Source: Candidatus Gastranaerophilales bacterium (GTDB lineage Bacteria > Cyanobacteriota > Vampirovibrionia > Gastranaerophilales > Gastranaerophilaceae). From it: 64,000 nucleotides of DNA. The notes beneath the pieces are model-generated. The model was given only the letters and a program-made list of their open reading frames with translations. It was not told where the DNA came from and did no database searches. Positions 42,928-51,457 of this stretch are shown here, piece after piece. Positions within the stretch are counted from its first letter, which is position 1, and each line of letters begins with the position of its first letter. A program made the position numbers and the translations under genes. Location of the stretch: assembly GCA_947630535.1 (NCBI GenBank), contig CANRHZ010000002.1, positions 1 through 64,000 on the forward strand, in the 5' to 3' direction.

Positions 42928-43575
42928 CTATGCTTTATTATCTATTGCCTTGTTTGTTAAATATAATATTTCCGTGTTTGGGCCTAAACCCTCAAGTAAA
43001 ACATTAGCCATAGTTAATTTTTCAGGATGTTTTCCTTCGTTTTCTTCTTCGGGCAGGCATGATTTAAATGCGTTTACCATAATTTGACCGCTCATTGCAA
43101 ATAATGCACCTGCTATAGCAAAGAACGCAAGAGGTCTTGATGCTTTCGCAGCGTTTTTAATATTTGATACTTCCACATGCTGCTTTGCTATGCCGACTTT
43201 ATCCACTCTTGATAAAAGAGCACTGAAACCGGCTTTAATATTATCCGGCATGCTCTCTAACAACTCATGAGCAACTTTGGGGTTTTTTGAAATATCGCCT
43301 GAGTGAGCTTCAAACACATCAAATGCATCCTTAGCTACATTTAATGTGCCATGATTAAATTCATCAGACATTATTTTAATTTCGTTTGCTCTTACTTTTG
43401 AAACTTTTTGTTTAATTGCATTTTGAGCCGAAGAATTAAAGTACAGTTTAAATTCTTCCGTAGTTAAAGGAGCAACCTTACGAACAAGCGCACCGCCCAC
43501 TGCACCAATTGTTGCAGCCTTAAGCACACCTGTCGGTTTCGTGTTATTCTCTTGTCCTACACTAGTTACTCTCAT
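42928..43575 (-). CDS. Unknown protein with membrane segments, 215 aa
   Basis: I do not recognise this protein. It has a polar leader (MRVTSVGQENNTKPTG), a Gly/Ala-rich short hydrophobic stretch (AATIGAVGGALVRKVA), a long helical middle (FNSSAQNAIKQKVSKVRANEIKIM), and a membrane helix at SRPLAFFAIAGALFAMSGQIMVNAF. A short acidic and polar C-terminus follows. The plan is similar to that of the large unknown protein at 10968: polar leader, Gly-rich hydrophobic patch, helices and a late membrane segment. The start has no strong ribosome site. Confidence 0.6.
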   Translation of the reverse strand: MRVTSVGQENNTKPTGVLKAATIGAVGGALVRKVAPLTTEEFKLYFNSSAQNAIKQKVSKVRANEIKIMSDEFNHGTLNVAKDAFDVFEAHSGDISKNPKVAHELLESMPDNIKAGFSALLSRVDKVGIAKQHVEVSNIKNAAKASRPLAFFAIAGALFAMSGQIMVNAFKSCLPEEENEGKHPEKLTMANVLLEGLGPNTEILYLTNKAIDNKA

Positions 43576-43733
43576 TGTTTCCCTATTTCACACAATTAAA
43601 CCATGCCTATAAATGGGTAGATTTAAAAGACATGTGATTTTATCTTAAAAAATTTAAAAAAAAAATTAAATTTTTTTCAAATTTTTAATAGTCTACCATG
43701 CAAAAACAACTTTGTCAACACTTTATAAAAAAC

Positions 43734-44789
43734 TTATTTTTCATATTCCTTTAATTTTTTATAAAGCTTTATCTCCTCATCGCTCAAATCTTTTTTTACG
43801 GATATTTTTACTTTGATATTAAGGTTGCCAAACCCCCCCTCTTTTTTGGGAAGGCCAAGCCCCTTCATTCTGAGCATTGTGCCTGAAGAAGATTTTTGAG
43901 GAATTGTAATGTTGAAATTCCCATGGGGAGTTACAATTTCTTTTTTTGTTCCTAAGACGGCTTCAGGGGGAGTTATTTCAACTTCTTTAGTTAAATCTGT
44001 TCCTTCAACTTCATATATCGGGTCTTGAATTTTAACGGTAAGATATAAATCGCCTTTGTTACCGTAGGCGTCCTGTTTGCCTTCTCCTTTTAGTCTTATT
44101 CTTTGCCCTTCTTTACAGAATTTTGGTATGTTTACATTAAGGTGTTTTGAAGTTTTTTCAATGCCGGAACCTGCGCAGTTAGGGCAAAATGTCCTTGTGT
44201 TGCCTCCGCAATGGGGACACTTTCTAAAGTCATTTATTGTAATTCCTTTGGTACCGGAAAGGAAAATGTCGTTAACGCTTAAAATAATATTTTGTGTAAT
44301 ATCAAGATTTTCAGAAGGTTTTCTTGCTCCTGCTTCTCCTTTTGTGTTTCTAAAACCGCCCATATTCTGGCCGAAACCTTGTCCGAAAGCATCAAAACCG
44401 TTGCTATAAGTTCTTGTATATCCGCCTTGAGCGCCTTTTGACATTAAGTCGCCGAATATTGCGGAAAAGAAATCCGAAAAGCCACCCATTGAGCCTGTTG
44501 ATGAGCTATTTGCAAACTGTGAAAAATCAAAATCTCCGAAATTTGGAGGGGGGGTAAAATCCGCACCGCCTTGCCAGCTTGAACCAAGACTGTCATATCT
44601 TTGGCGCTTCTGTTTGTCGCCCAATACTTCATAGGCTTCGTTTATGTCTTTAAATTTTTCTTCCGCACCCTTCTCTTTGTTTACGTCAGGGTGATATTTT
44701 CTTGCAAGCTTTCTGTATGCCGATTTAATTTCGGCCTCGCTTGCATCTTTTTTTACTCCTAAAATTTCATAGTAGTCTTTGTATTTCAT
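43734..44789 (-). CDS. DnaJ-family co-chaperone with a half zinc finger
   Basis: This is an Hsp70 co-chaperone. The J-domain ([38 protein letters not shown] intact) is followed by a Gly/Phe-rich region (residues ~75-140). Then come two CxxCxG motifs (CPHCGGN and CPNCAGSG) where DnaJ has four, giving one zinc site, and finally the two beta-rich substrate domains with DLYLTVKI and [17 protein letters not shown]. It is thus between full DnaJ and zinc-free CbpA. No dnaK or grpE is adjacent. TAATAT ends 6 nt before the ATG and no ribosome site is seen. Confidence 0.9.
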   Translation of the reverse strand: MKYKDYYEILGVKKDASEAEIKSAYRKLARKYHPDVNKEKGAEEKFKDINEAYEVLGDKQKRQRYDSLGSSWQGGADFTPPPNFGDFDFSQFANSSSTGSMGGFSDFFSAIFGDLMSKGAQGGYTRTYSNGFDAFGQGFGQNMGGFRNTKGEAGARKPSENLDITQNIILSVNDIFLSGTKGITINDFRKCPHCGGNTRTFCPNCAGSGIEKTSKHLNVNIPKFCKEGQRIRLKGEGKQDAYGNKGDLYLTVKIQDPIYEVEGTDLTKEVEITPPEAVLGTKKEIVTPHGNFNITIPQKSSSGTMLRMKGLGLPKKEGGFGNLNIKVKISVKKDLSDEEIKLYKKLKEYEK

Positions 44790-44840
44790 AACTTTATATT
44801 AACGGGAAAAATTTAAAAATCATATAAAATTAATAATTTA

Positions 44841-45692
44841 TTAATTATTCTTCTTGTACCTTTTTCCTTCAACTTCATGGACATTTTCAACCGCTATAAA
44901 GGATGCGGGGTCAATGTCGTTTACAATTTCTTTAATTTTTTGAATTTCGATTTTTGTAATAACGCAATATATCATTTTTGATTTTACACCTGAATATCCG
45001 CCTTCAGCACTTAAATAAGTGACGCTTTTATCCAATTTTTTCATGATGGCTTTTCCTATTTCATCATATTTGGAGCTTATAATGAAAATAGACTTAGCTT
45101 CATTTAATCCTTGCAACACAAGGTCAATTACCCTGTATGCAATGAAATATGTGAGTGCGGAATACATTGCCTTGTCTGCGCCATATACAAAGCCTGCCAG
45201 AATAAAAATGAAAAAGTTGAAAAACATTATAATTTCGCCAACTGAAAACGGTTGTTTTTTTGCAAGTTTTATTGCCAAAATTTCGGTACCGTCCAAAGAT
45301 GCATTGCTCTTTAACACAAGTCCGACACCGGCGCCAAGGATTATACCCCCAAAAAGAGACGCAAGCAAAGTATCTGAGGTTATAATGTAGTTTGATCTGT
45401 GGAAAATTTCAGAAAAAACGGAAAGCAACGTAACCCCGAAAAACATTAAAAAGACAAAGTCCCGACCAAATTTCTGGTATGCCATAATAATAAAAGGTAA
45501 GTTAAGAACAATTAAAAATATACCCAAAGAATAATCCGTTAAATAACTGAGCATAATTGAAATACCAACTACACCGCCGTCAATTACCTCGTTCGGAATT
45601 AATACGCATTCAAGTGAAAAGCCCGCAATGAGCGTTCCTATCGTAATCCAAAACATTCTAAAAAGGGTTAGTTTTAATGTTACTTTATTCAT
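44841..45692 (-). CDS. YitT-family membrane protein
   Basis: This 283-residue inner-membrane protein of unknown transport function has five or six helices. It starts FRMFWITIGTLIAGFSLECVLIPNEVIDGGVVGISIMLSYLTDYSLG and carries the conserved GAGVGLVLKSNASLDGTEILAIKLAKK. A C-terminal cytoplasmic DUF2179 domain (EAKSIFIISSKYDEIGKAIMKKLDKSVTYLSAEGGYSG...VITKIEIQKIKEIV) follows. I set the start at ATG 45692 because the longer frame runs through the divergent promoter region. Its promoter region is shared with the binding-protein gene. Confidence 0.85.
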   Translation of the reverse strand: MNKVTLKLTLFRMFWITIGTLIAGFSLECVLIPNEVIDGGVVGISIMLSYLTDYSLGIFLIVLNLPFIIMAYQKFGRDFVFLMFFGVTLLSVFSEIFHRSNYIITSDTLLASLFGGIILGAGVGLVLKSNASLDGTEILAIKLAKKQPFSVGEIIMFFNFFIFILAGFVYGADKAMYSALTYFIAYRVIDLVLQGLNEAKSIFIISSKYDEIGKAIMKKLDKSVTYLSAEGGYSGVKSKMIYCVITKIEIQKIKEIVNDIDPASFIAVENVHEVEGKRYKKNN

Positions 45693-45699
45693 GTCTTTA

Positions 45700-45714
45700 T
45701 GGTAGTATGAAAAT
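45700..45714 (+). promoter_or_regulatory. Extended -10 exactly 6 nt before ATG 45715
   Basis: TG-G-TAGTAT (45700-45708) ends 6 nt before the start codon, consistent with a leaderless transcript. Confidence 0.45.
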
Positions 45715-46509
45715 ATGAAAAAGTTAAGTATTTTATTTTTATTGTTGACGTTTTTATTAACGGGATGCTCCGAGCAAAAAGAACCTGATGATTTGCTTAA
45801 AACCATAAAAAAAAGAGGTAAGCTTATTGTCGGGATAAAAACGGATTCAAAGCCTTTCGGGTTTTATCAAAACGAAGAAATAAAGGGCTTTGATGTCGAT
45901 ATTTCACAACAGATAGCATCCGACATATTTAATACAAACGCTAAAGACAATATAGAGTTTGTTTCTCTTACTCCATACGAAAGAATAAGCGCTCTTAATT
46001 CGGGAAAAGTTGATATTCTGGTTGCAACATTAAGCATTAATGAAAAAAGAAAAGAAATAATAGATTTTTCAATTCCCTATTTTGTTGCAGGTCAAGCTCT
46101 AATGGTTCCGATTAATTCAAATGTCCGCTCAATTAATAATTTGAACGGAAAAAGGGCTGCCGTTGTGTTGGGTACTACGGGCGAAAAAACCTTGAGGATG
46201 CTTGCTCCGAATGCAACTTCAATGGGTGCAATGAATTATAAAGATGCTTTTAATATGCTGAAAGAAAACAAGGTTGAAGCCATACTGGCGGATGATAGCC
46301 TTTTATACGGTATTTTGATTGATAATAAGGGATACAGGATTTTACCTTCAAGATTTACGGAAGAATATTATGCAGTTGGCATAAGAAAAGGCCCGGAAAA
46401 TGAAAACCTTAAAAAACTTGTCAATTCGTCTATCAACAGTATTGATAAAAACGGCAAACTAAACAAAATTAAAGCAGAATGGATACCAAAAACGGGGTAT
46501 ATAAAATAG
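45715..46509 (+). CDS. Amino-acid ABC transporter binding lipoprotein (SBP family 3)
   Basis: This 264-residue periplasmic binding protein is anchored by lipid at the lipobox (LLTFLLTGC, Cys ~18). It shows KRGKLIVGIKTDSKPFGFYQNEEIKGFDVDISQQIASDI, the DILVATLSINEKRKEIIDFSIPYFVAGQALMV region, and the later VEAILADDSLLYG and YYAVGIRKG. It would capture polar amino acids. No permease or ATPase follows. The start has no ribosome site but a well-placed -10. Confidence 0.9.
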   Translation: MKKLSILFLLLTFLLTGCSEQKEPDDLLKTIKKRGKLIVGIKTDSKPFGFYQNEEIKGFDVDISQQIASDIFNTNAKDNIEFVSLTPYERISALNSGKVDILVATLSINEKRKEIIDFSIPYFVAGQALMVPINSNVRSINNLNGKRAAVVLGTTGEKTLRMLAPNATSMGAMNYKDAFNMLKENKVEAILADDSLLYGILIDNKGYRILPSRFTEEYYAVGIRKGPENENLKKLVNSSINSIDKNGKLNKIKAEWIPKTGYIK

Positions 46510-46545
46510 TTTTTAAAATTTTTTTGTTTGTAATAGAATAAGGAT

Positions 46546-48615
46546 ATGGAAAACAATAATTTTTTACTGGAAATTTTAGTTCAAGAGCTCCCTTACCAAT
46601 TTATTCCGAGTGCACAGGGGCAGCTTGAAACTCTTTTTAAAAAACTTTTGGATGAAAACAAATTAAGCTATAAAACTGTTAAAACGTATGCAACTCCAAG
46701 ACGTCTTGCCGTTTTGATTGAGGGACTTCCTCTTTCAAAAGAAGATGTAATAAAGGATGTTAAAGGCCCGATTTTAACAATTGCGATTGACGGAAACGGT
46801 AATTATTCTCCTTCTGCACTTGGTTTTGCAAAGAAAAACGGAATTACAACCGATAAACTTTATCAAAAAGATGGCTACATCTGGGCTAAAATCGAACAAA
46901 AGGGTAAAAATACAAAAGAACTTTTAAAAGAAAATATAAAACCTTTGGTTATGAAGCTTCAAGGTTCCCACTTTATGAGATGGGGCTATTTTGAAGAAAA
47001 ATTTTCAAGACCCATAGAAAACCTTGTTTGCCTTTTTAATGACGAAATTGTTGATGTTGAACTGTTTAATATAAAAGCGGGAAACACTACAAAAGGTCAC
47101 AGATTTTCCGATATAAAAGAAATTACAATTAAAACTCCTGATGAATACCTTGGTGCTCTTGAAAAAGTTAATGTCTATGCAGACGTTGAAAAGAGAAGAA
47201 ATTTGATTGTCGAACTTGCGGACAAAAAAGCCAAAGAGCATGACCTTACTATTAATTTTGATGATTTAGGGGACCTTTTGGATGAAGTAACATATATAAC
47301 CGAATACCCCGTTCCCGTTGTTTGTGAATTTAAAGAAGATTACCTTCAAATACCGGATATTGTCACCGTTACGGTTATGTCAAAGCACCAGAGGTATTTC
47401 CCCTTGTATGAAAAATCGGGAAAACTTTCAAACAAATTTATTACCATGGCAAATTTTGTCGGGAAAGATATTGAATCTTTTGAAAATATAAAAAGAGGAA
47501 ACCAAAGGGTTATATCTGCACGTCTTGAGGACGGTAAATTTTTCTATGACGAAGACATAAAAACCACACTTATTGATAAACTTCCTTCTCTTAAGGGAAT
47601 GACATTTCAAAGAGGGCTTGGAACTCTTTATGACAAAACTTTAAGAATTGAAAAGTTGTCTGATTTTATTGCGGACAGATTAAACATAACCGATAAGACC
47701 GACATTTTAAGAACCGCAAGGTTATCTAAAGCCGATTTATCCACAAAGCTTGTTTTTGAATTTACCGAACTCCAAGGCTTTATAGGCGAAAACTATGCAC
47801 TGAAATCAAAAGAAAATGAAAATGTAGCTCTCGGTATAAAAGAACACTATTTTCCCCTTCAGGCAGGTTCCAATCTTCCTTCAAAAACGGAAGGAATAGT
47901 TGTTTCAATTGCAGACAAAATTGATACCATCTGCGCCGTGTTTTTATCTACTCAGGAGGACAAGAAAAAAAGACCCACGGGCTCAAATGATCCTCTAGGG
48001 GTAAGACGTGCAATTTTGGGGATAGTAAAAACCGTTATAAATTATAAGCTCAATATTGATTTATCAGAGCTCATCAAGTATTCTTTTGATATTCTCTCAA
48101 AAGAATTCAATATAAACCTAAAGCCTGAAACAGTTAGCGAACTTATGGACTTTATTTATAGCAGAGTTAATGTAATTTATGAAAATACATACAGAAACGA
48201 TGTTTTATCTGCTTGTAAAACCTATTGTCCGCTTTCAAATTTAAATATTTGGCTTGATAGGGTTCAAGCGGTTAACAGTTTTGTGGGTTCTCTAAATTCA
48301 TCAGAAATTTTAGAAACAGTCAACCGTGTTTTAAGAATTACGGCAGGCCATAAAACTAAAGAAAAAGTTAATCCGTCTTTATTTGTTCAGGAGGAAGAAA
48401 AATTTCTCTACAATTCCATATTAAATTCAAAAGAGATAACCTACAAAAATATTGAAGAAATAAGGGAATTTATCCTTCCCTTAAATAAATTTTTTGATAA
48501 GGTTCTTGTTATGGATAAAGATGAGAATATTAAAAACAACCGATTAAATCTTTTATCTGTGCTCGAAGAAAAGTTTAATACAATTTGCGACTTTACAAAA
48601 ATTTTATCCAAGTAA
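46546..48615 (+). CDS. glyS: Glycyl-tRNA synthetase beta subunit
   Basis: GlyS is the large, tRNA-binding subunit of the bacterial alpha2beta2 glycyl-tRNA synthetase. The 689-residue length is typical. It starts FLLEILVQELPYQFIPSAQGQLETLF and carries TYATPRRLAVLI, KRNG-like KKNGITTDKLYQKDGYIWA, MRWGYFEEKFSRPIENLVCLF, and the HD-domain region. The end is an anticodon-binding domain. The alpha subunit gene (glyQ), often adjacent, is not in the window. AAGG lies close to the start, and a GT4 gene follows after 15 nt. Confidence 0.93.
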   Translation: MENNNFLLEILVQELPYQFIPSAQGQLETLFKKLLDENKLSYKTVKTYATPRRLAVLIEGLPLSKEDVIKDVKGPILTIAIDGNGNYSPSALGFAKKNGITTDKLYQKDGYIWAKIEQKGKNTKELLKENIKPLVMKLQGSHFMRWGYFEEKFSRPIENLVCLFNDEIVDVELFNIKAGNTTKGHRFSDIKEITIKTPDEYLGALEKVNVYADVEKRRNLIVELADKKAKEHDLTINFDDLGDLLDEVTYITEYPVPVVCEFKEDYLQIPDIVTVTVMSKHQRYFPLYEKSGKLSNKFITMANFVGKDIESFENIKRGNQRVISARLEDGKFFYDEDIKTTLIDKLPSLKGMTFQRGLGTLYDKTLRIEKLSDFIADRLNITDKTDILRTARLSKADLSTKLVFEFTELQGFIGENYALKSKENENVALGIKEHYFPLQAGSNLPSKTEGIVVSIADKIDTICAVFLSTQEDKKKRPTGSNDPLGVRRAILGIVKTVINYKLNIDLSELIKYSFDILSKEFNINLKPETVSELMDFIYSRVNVIYENTYRNDVLSACKTYCPLSNLNIWLDRVQAVNSFVGSLNSSEILETVNRVLRITAGHKTKEKVNPSLFVQEEEKFLYNSILNSKEITYKNIEEIREFILPLNKFFDKVLVMDKDENIKNNRLNLLSVLEEKFNTICDFTKILSK

Positions 48616-48630
48616 AAATCGGGTATTTAG

Positions 48631-49749
48631 ATGAACATACTGTTTGTTACTGACTTATGCCCCATAAATGATGAAGAAAATCTTCCTATAGTGCTTCAAA
48701 ATTTTATTTTGGATTTTAAAAAGCTCGAACACAATGTAACGCTTTTAAGACCAAATGTTATACCGAATGTTTTAATAAGAAAAAGAAAAATATATAAAGA
48801 CGCTACTACATTTTATAAGGGTATAAAATGTATAAATAAAAACTTTTTGACCCCGTTTTTTAAGCTTTCCGATTTCAAATTTTTATCAGGCGATAAATAT
48901 GATGTTATATTATCTCACATGCCATCAGGAATTTTAGCAGCAAATAAAATTTCAAAACTTTTAAATATTCCATACTATGCTTCCGTTCATTCAAGCGATA
49001 TAAAAGTTCTTTCGGATAAGAAATACTCTTTTCTTTTTCATTCCATGAAAATGGCATACCTTGAAGCTGCAAATGTACTTCCAAGGTCTTATTGGCTTAA
49101 AGACAAAATAACAGAACTTATCCCCGAAGTAAAAGCCAAAACATATATTGTACCATCCGGTATAAATAGCGAATATCTGTTAAATGATAAGCATATTTAT
49201 AAAAAGGCTCAAAAATTTTATGGTATACCTTTAAAAATTTTTTCGGTCGGCCAATTAATCAAAAGAAAAAACTTCAAAAATTTAATTCTTGCAATAAGTG
49301 AAATTGAAGATATAGAGCTTTTAATTGCAGGTGAGGGCCCGGAAAAAAAGAATTTAACAAGGCTTATAAAAGCGCTGAATTTGGAAAACAGGGTAAAACT
49401 TTTAGGAAAACTTGAGCATTTGGAAGTATTAAAGCATATGGAAAACATACCTGTCTTTATCCTTCCTTCTTTATTTGAAACGTTTGGCATGGTGTATCTG
49501 GAAGCCTTAGCAAAAGCATCCGTTGTTATTTGTTCTGAAAATTCGGGTATGGCAGGTTTTATAAAAAACGGCTATAACGGCTTTTTAACCAAGACGGACA
49601 AAAATTCTATAAAAGAAACTCTTGAGCACATCAAAAATCTTGTTAACCCTGAAGAAATAATGCAAAATGCGTATAATTCGGCATTGAATATGGACAGATT
49701 AAAAATGGCGGAAAATTATTTAAATATAATTCAAAATATTCTTGTTTAA
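48631..49749 (+). CDS. Family 4 glycosyltransferase (GT-B fold)
   Basis: This 372-residue glycosyltransferase probably uses a nucleotide sugar to extend a lipid or polysaccharide. The N-terminal Rossmann domain starts MNILFVTDLCP. The C-terminal domain has FSVGQLIKRKNFKNLILAIS, LLIAGEGPEKKNLTRLIKALNLENRVKLLGKLEH, and the donor-binding FILPSLFETFGMVYLEALAKASVVICSENSG with its E-x7-E element. The acceptor is unknown. It lies between glyS and nusB and does not belong to a glycan cluster. Confidence 0.87.
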   Translation: MNILFVTDLCPINDEENLPIVLQNFILDFKKLEHNVTLLRPNVIPNVLIRKRKIYKDATTFYKGIKCINKNFLTPFFKLSDFKFLSGDKYDVILSHMPSGILAANKISKLLNIPYYASVHSSDIKVLSDKKYSFLFHSMKMAYLEAANVLPRSYWLKDKITELIPEVKAKTYIVPSGINSEYLLNDKHIYKKAQKFYGIPLKIFSVGQLIKRKNFKNLILAISEIEDIELLIAGEGPEKKNLTRLIKALNLENRVKLLGKLEHLEVLKHMENIPVFILPSLFETFGMVYLEALAKASVVICSENSGMAGFIKNGYNGFLTKTDKNSIKETLEHIKNLVNPEEIMQNAYNSALNMDRLKMAENYLNIIQNILV

Positions 49750-49751
49750 GA

Positions 49752-49757
49752 TATAAT
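49752..49757 (+). promoter_or_regulatory. -10 box of nusB
   Basis: A perfect TATAAT, with TTCAAA at 49730-49735 (16-nt spacer). The leader is about 23 nt with AAGGAAA. Confidence 0.55.
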
Positions 49758-49786
49758 CTAATTATCACATATAAGGAAATTAAAAC

Positions 49787-50440
49787 ATGCAAGCAAGACG
49801 TGCATCCAGAGAAATGGCTTTGATATTATTTTCTCAACTTGGAAAAGATATAGATAAATATTCGCTTAACGATTTTAAAGATATACTTTTAAATTCCATA
49901 AGAACGCTTATCGGTAACTCTTATGACGAGCTTCAGGTTGTAACAAGCGAACTGAATGAAATAAGGGATTATATAATCGAATATGAAAACAATCATAAAG
50001 ATAATCTTGAAAGGCCGCTGGATGCTCCCAATATTCCCGTTAAATTGCCTTTAACGGATGATATGTCAAATAAAATTGAAACACTTATGAATTCTGCCGA
50101 AAAATCATTATCTGCGCTTGAAGTTGCTGAAATGTCCATTCTTTCAGACAGAAATGATGTTAAAAAATACATTGAATCAATTTTTAAGACCTACAAAGCA
50201 AAAAAAGACGAAATAGACGGAATAATAAAAAAATATGCAATAGGCTGGGATATAGAAAGACTCTTTAAAATTGACAAAGATATTTTAAGGATTGCCATAA
50301 TAGAAATAGCTTACCTCAAAGATGCGCCCGTTAAAGTTGTAATTGATGAAGCGCTTGAACTTGCTAAAAAATATTCTACCGACGATTCTCCTTCATTTGT
50401 TAACGGTATTCTTGCAAAAGTGGTTGAGTGTTATGCTTAA
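49787..50440 (+). CDS. nusB: Transcription antitermination factor NusB, long cyanobacterial form
   Basis: NusB binds boxA RNA with S10 to support rRNA transcription. The first residues (MQARRASREMALILFSQL) match the cyanobacterial NusB N-terminus. The C-terminal helical core (WDIERLFKIDKDILRIAIIEIAYLKDAPVKVVIDEALELAKKYSTDDSPSFVNGILAKVV) is canonical. At 217 residues it is about 75 longer than E. coli NusB because of an insert around residues 40-125 (ELNEIRDYIIEYENNHKDN...). This long architecture is characteristic of cyanobacteria and supports the lineage call. Its stop overlaps the ftsY start. Confidence 0.9.
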   Translation: MQARRASREMALILFSQLGKDIDKYSLNDFKDILLNSIRTLIGNSYDELQVVTSELNEIRDYIIEYENNHKDNLERPLDAPNIPVKLPLTDDMSNKIETLMNSAEKSLSALEVAEMSILSDRNDVKKYIESIFKTYKAKKDEIDGIIKKYAIGWDIERLFKIDKDILRIAIIEIAYLKDAPVKVVIDEALELAKKYSTDDSPSFVNGILAKVVECYA

Positions 50441-51365
50441 TTTTTTTAAAAAAAATGATAACGAAGAAAACAAAAGCGCTTTTAGCACACTGAAAGAGGC
50501 AGTTTCTAAAACTTCAGAAGCGCTTGTTAAAAATGTTTTGAATATTATAGGCAATAACAACGATATTGACGAATTTATGCTTGAAGATATAGAAGAAGCG
50601 CTCATAAAAGCTGATATAGGTGTGGATTTAGCCGTTTTACTAACCGAAAAAATTAAAAATAACAAGTTGAAATCATCTTCAATTAAGGATTTTTTAAAAA
50701 AGGAATTTATTGAACTGTTGAATAATGCCGGTTCTAATGCTCTAAATTATGAACCGAATAAGCTAAACATCTACTTCATAACAGGAATTAACGGTGCAGG
50801 CAAAACCACTCTTATAGCAAAACTTGCATACAGATTGAAAAACGAAGGCAAAAAAGTACTTTTAGCCGCCGCTGATACATTCAGGGCTGCTGCGGAAGAA
50901 CAACTTGATATTTGGTCCAAAAGGGCCGGGGTTGATATTTTAAGGGATGATGGGGCGGATTCGGCTTCTGTTGTTTATAGGGCAATAGATAAAGCTAAAA
51001 ACGAAGGTTATGATACATTAATCATAGATACCGCAGGAAGGCTTCAAAACAAATTTAATCTAATTGAAGAATTGAAAAAAATAAAGGGGGTAATTGATAA
51101 AAAAGCCCCTGATGCAAATGTTGAAAGCATCCTTGTATTGGATGCAAATTTGGGTCAAAACGGGCTTTCACAGGCAAAAGTTTTTAGGGAAGCCGTTCAA
51201 ATAACGGGAGCCGCCCTTACAAAACTGGATGGTTCCTCTAAAGGCGGAATTATATTTGCAATTGCAAAGGAATACAATATCCCAACCAAATTAATCGGAA
51301 TCGGTGAAAAAATTACCGACCTTAAGGATTTTAAAAAAGACGAATTTATAGAAGCAATATTTTAA
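50433..51365 (+). CDS. ftsY: Signal recognition particle receptor FtsY
   Basis: FtsY docks SRP-ribosome complexes at the inner membrane. The 310-residue protein starts with a short basic/hydrophobic leader (MLNFFKKND) and a reduced acidic A domain, then the N domain (DEFMLEDIEEALIKADIGVDLA). The G domain carries GINGAGKTTLIAKLA, DTFRAAAEEQL, DTAGRLQN and the guanine motif TKLDGSSKGG. I chose ATG 50433, which overlaps the nusB stop. The longer frame begins inside nusB. It ends a nusB-ftsY operon at a terminator. Confidence 0.93.
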   Translation: MLNFFKKNDNEENKSAFSTLKEAVSKTSEALVKNVLNIIGNNNDIDEFMLEDIEEALIKADIGVDLAVLLTEKIKNNKLKSSSIKDFLKKEFIELLNNAGSNALNYEPNKLNIYFITGINGAGKTTLIAKLAYRLKNEGKKVLLAAADTFRAAAEEQLDIWSKRAGVDILRDDGADSASVVYRAIDKAKNEGYDTLIIDTAGRLQNKFNLIEELKKIKGVIDKKAPDANVESILVLDANLGQNGLSQAKVFREAVQITGAALTKLDGSSKGGIIFAIAKEYNIPTKLIGIGEKITDLKDFKKDEFIEAIF

Positions 51366-51388
51366 TTTATAACTAAAACTCTTTATAT

Positions 51389-51425
51389 TCGGGCATTTTA
51401 ACATTATAAAAATGCCCGTTTTTAA
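51389..51425 (+). terminator. Terminator after ftsY
   Basis: The stem CGGGCATTTT/AAAAATGCCCG is followed by TTTTTAAAT. Confidence 0.85.
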
Positions 51426-51457
51426 ATAAACTAAAATAAAAAATATAAGGAGGACTT

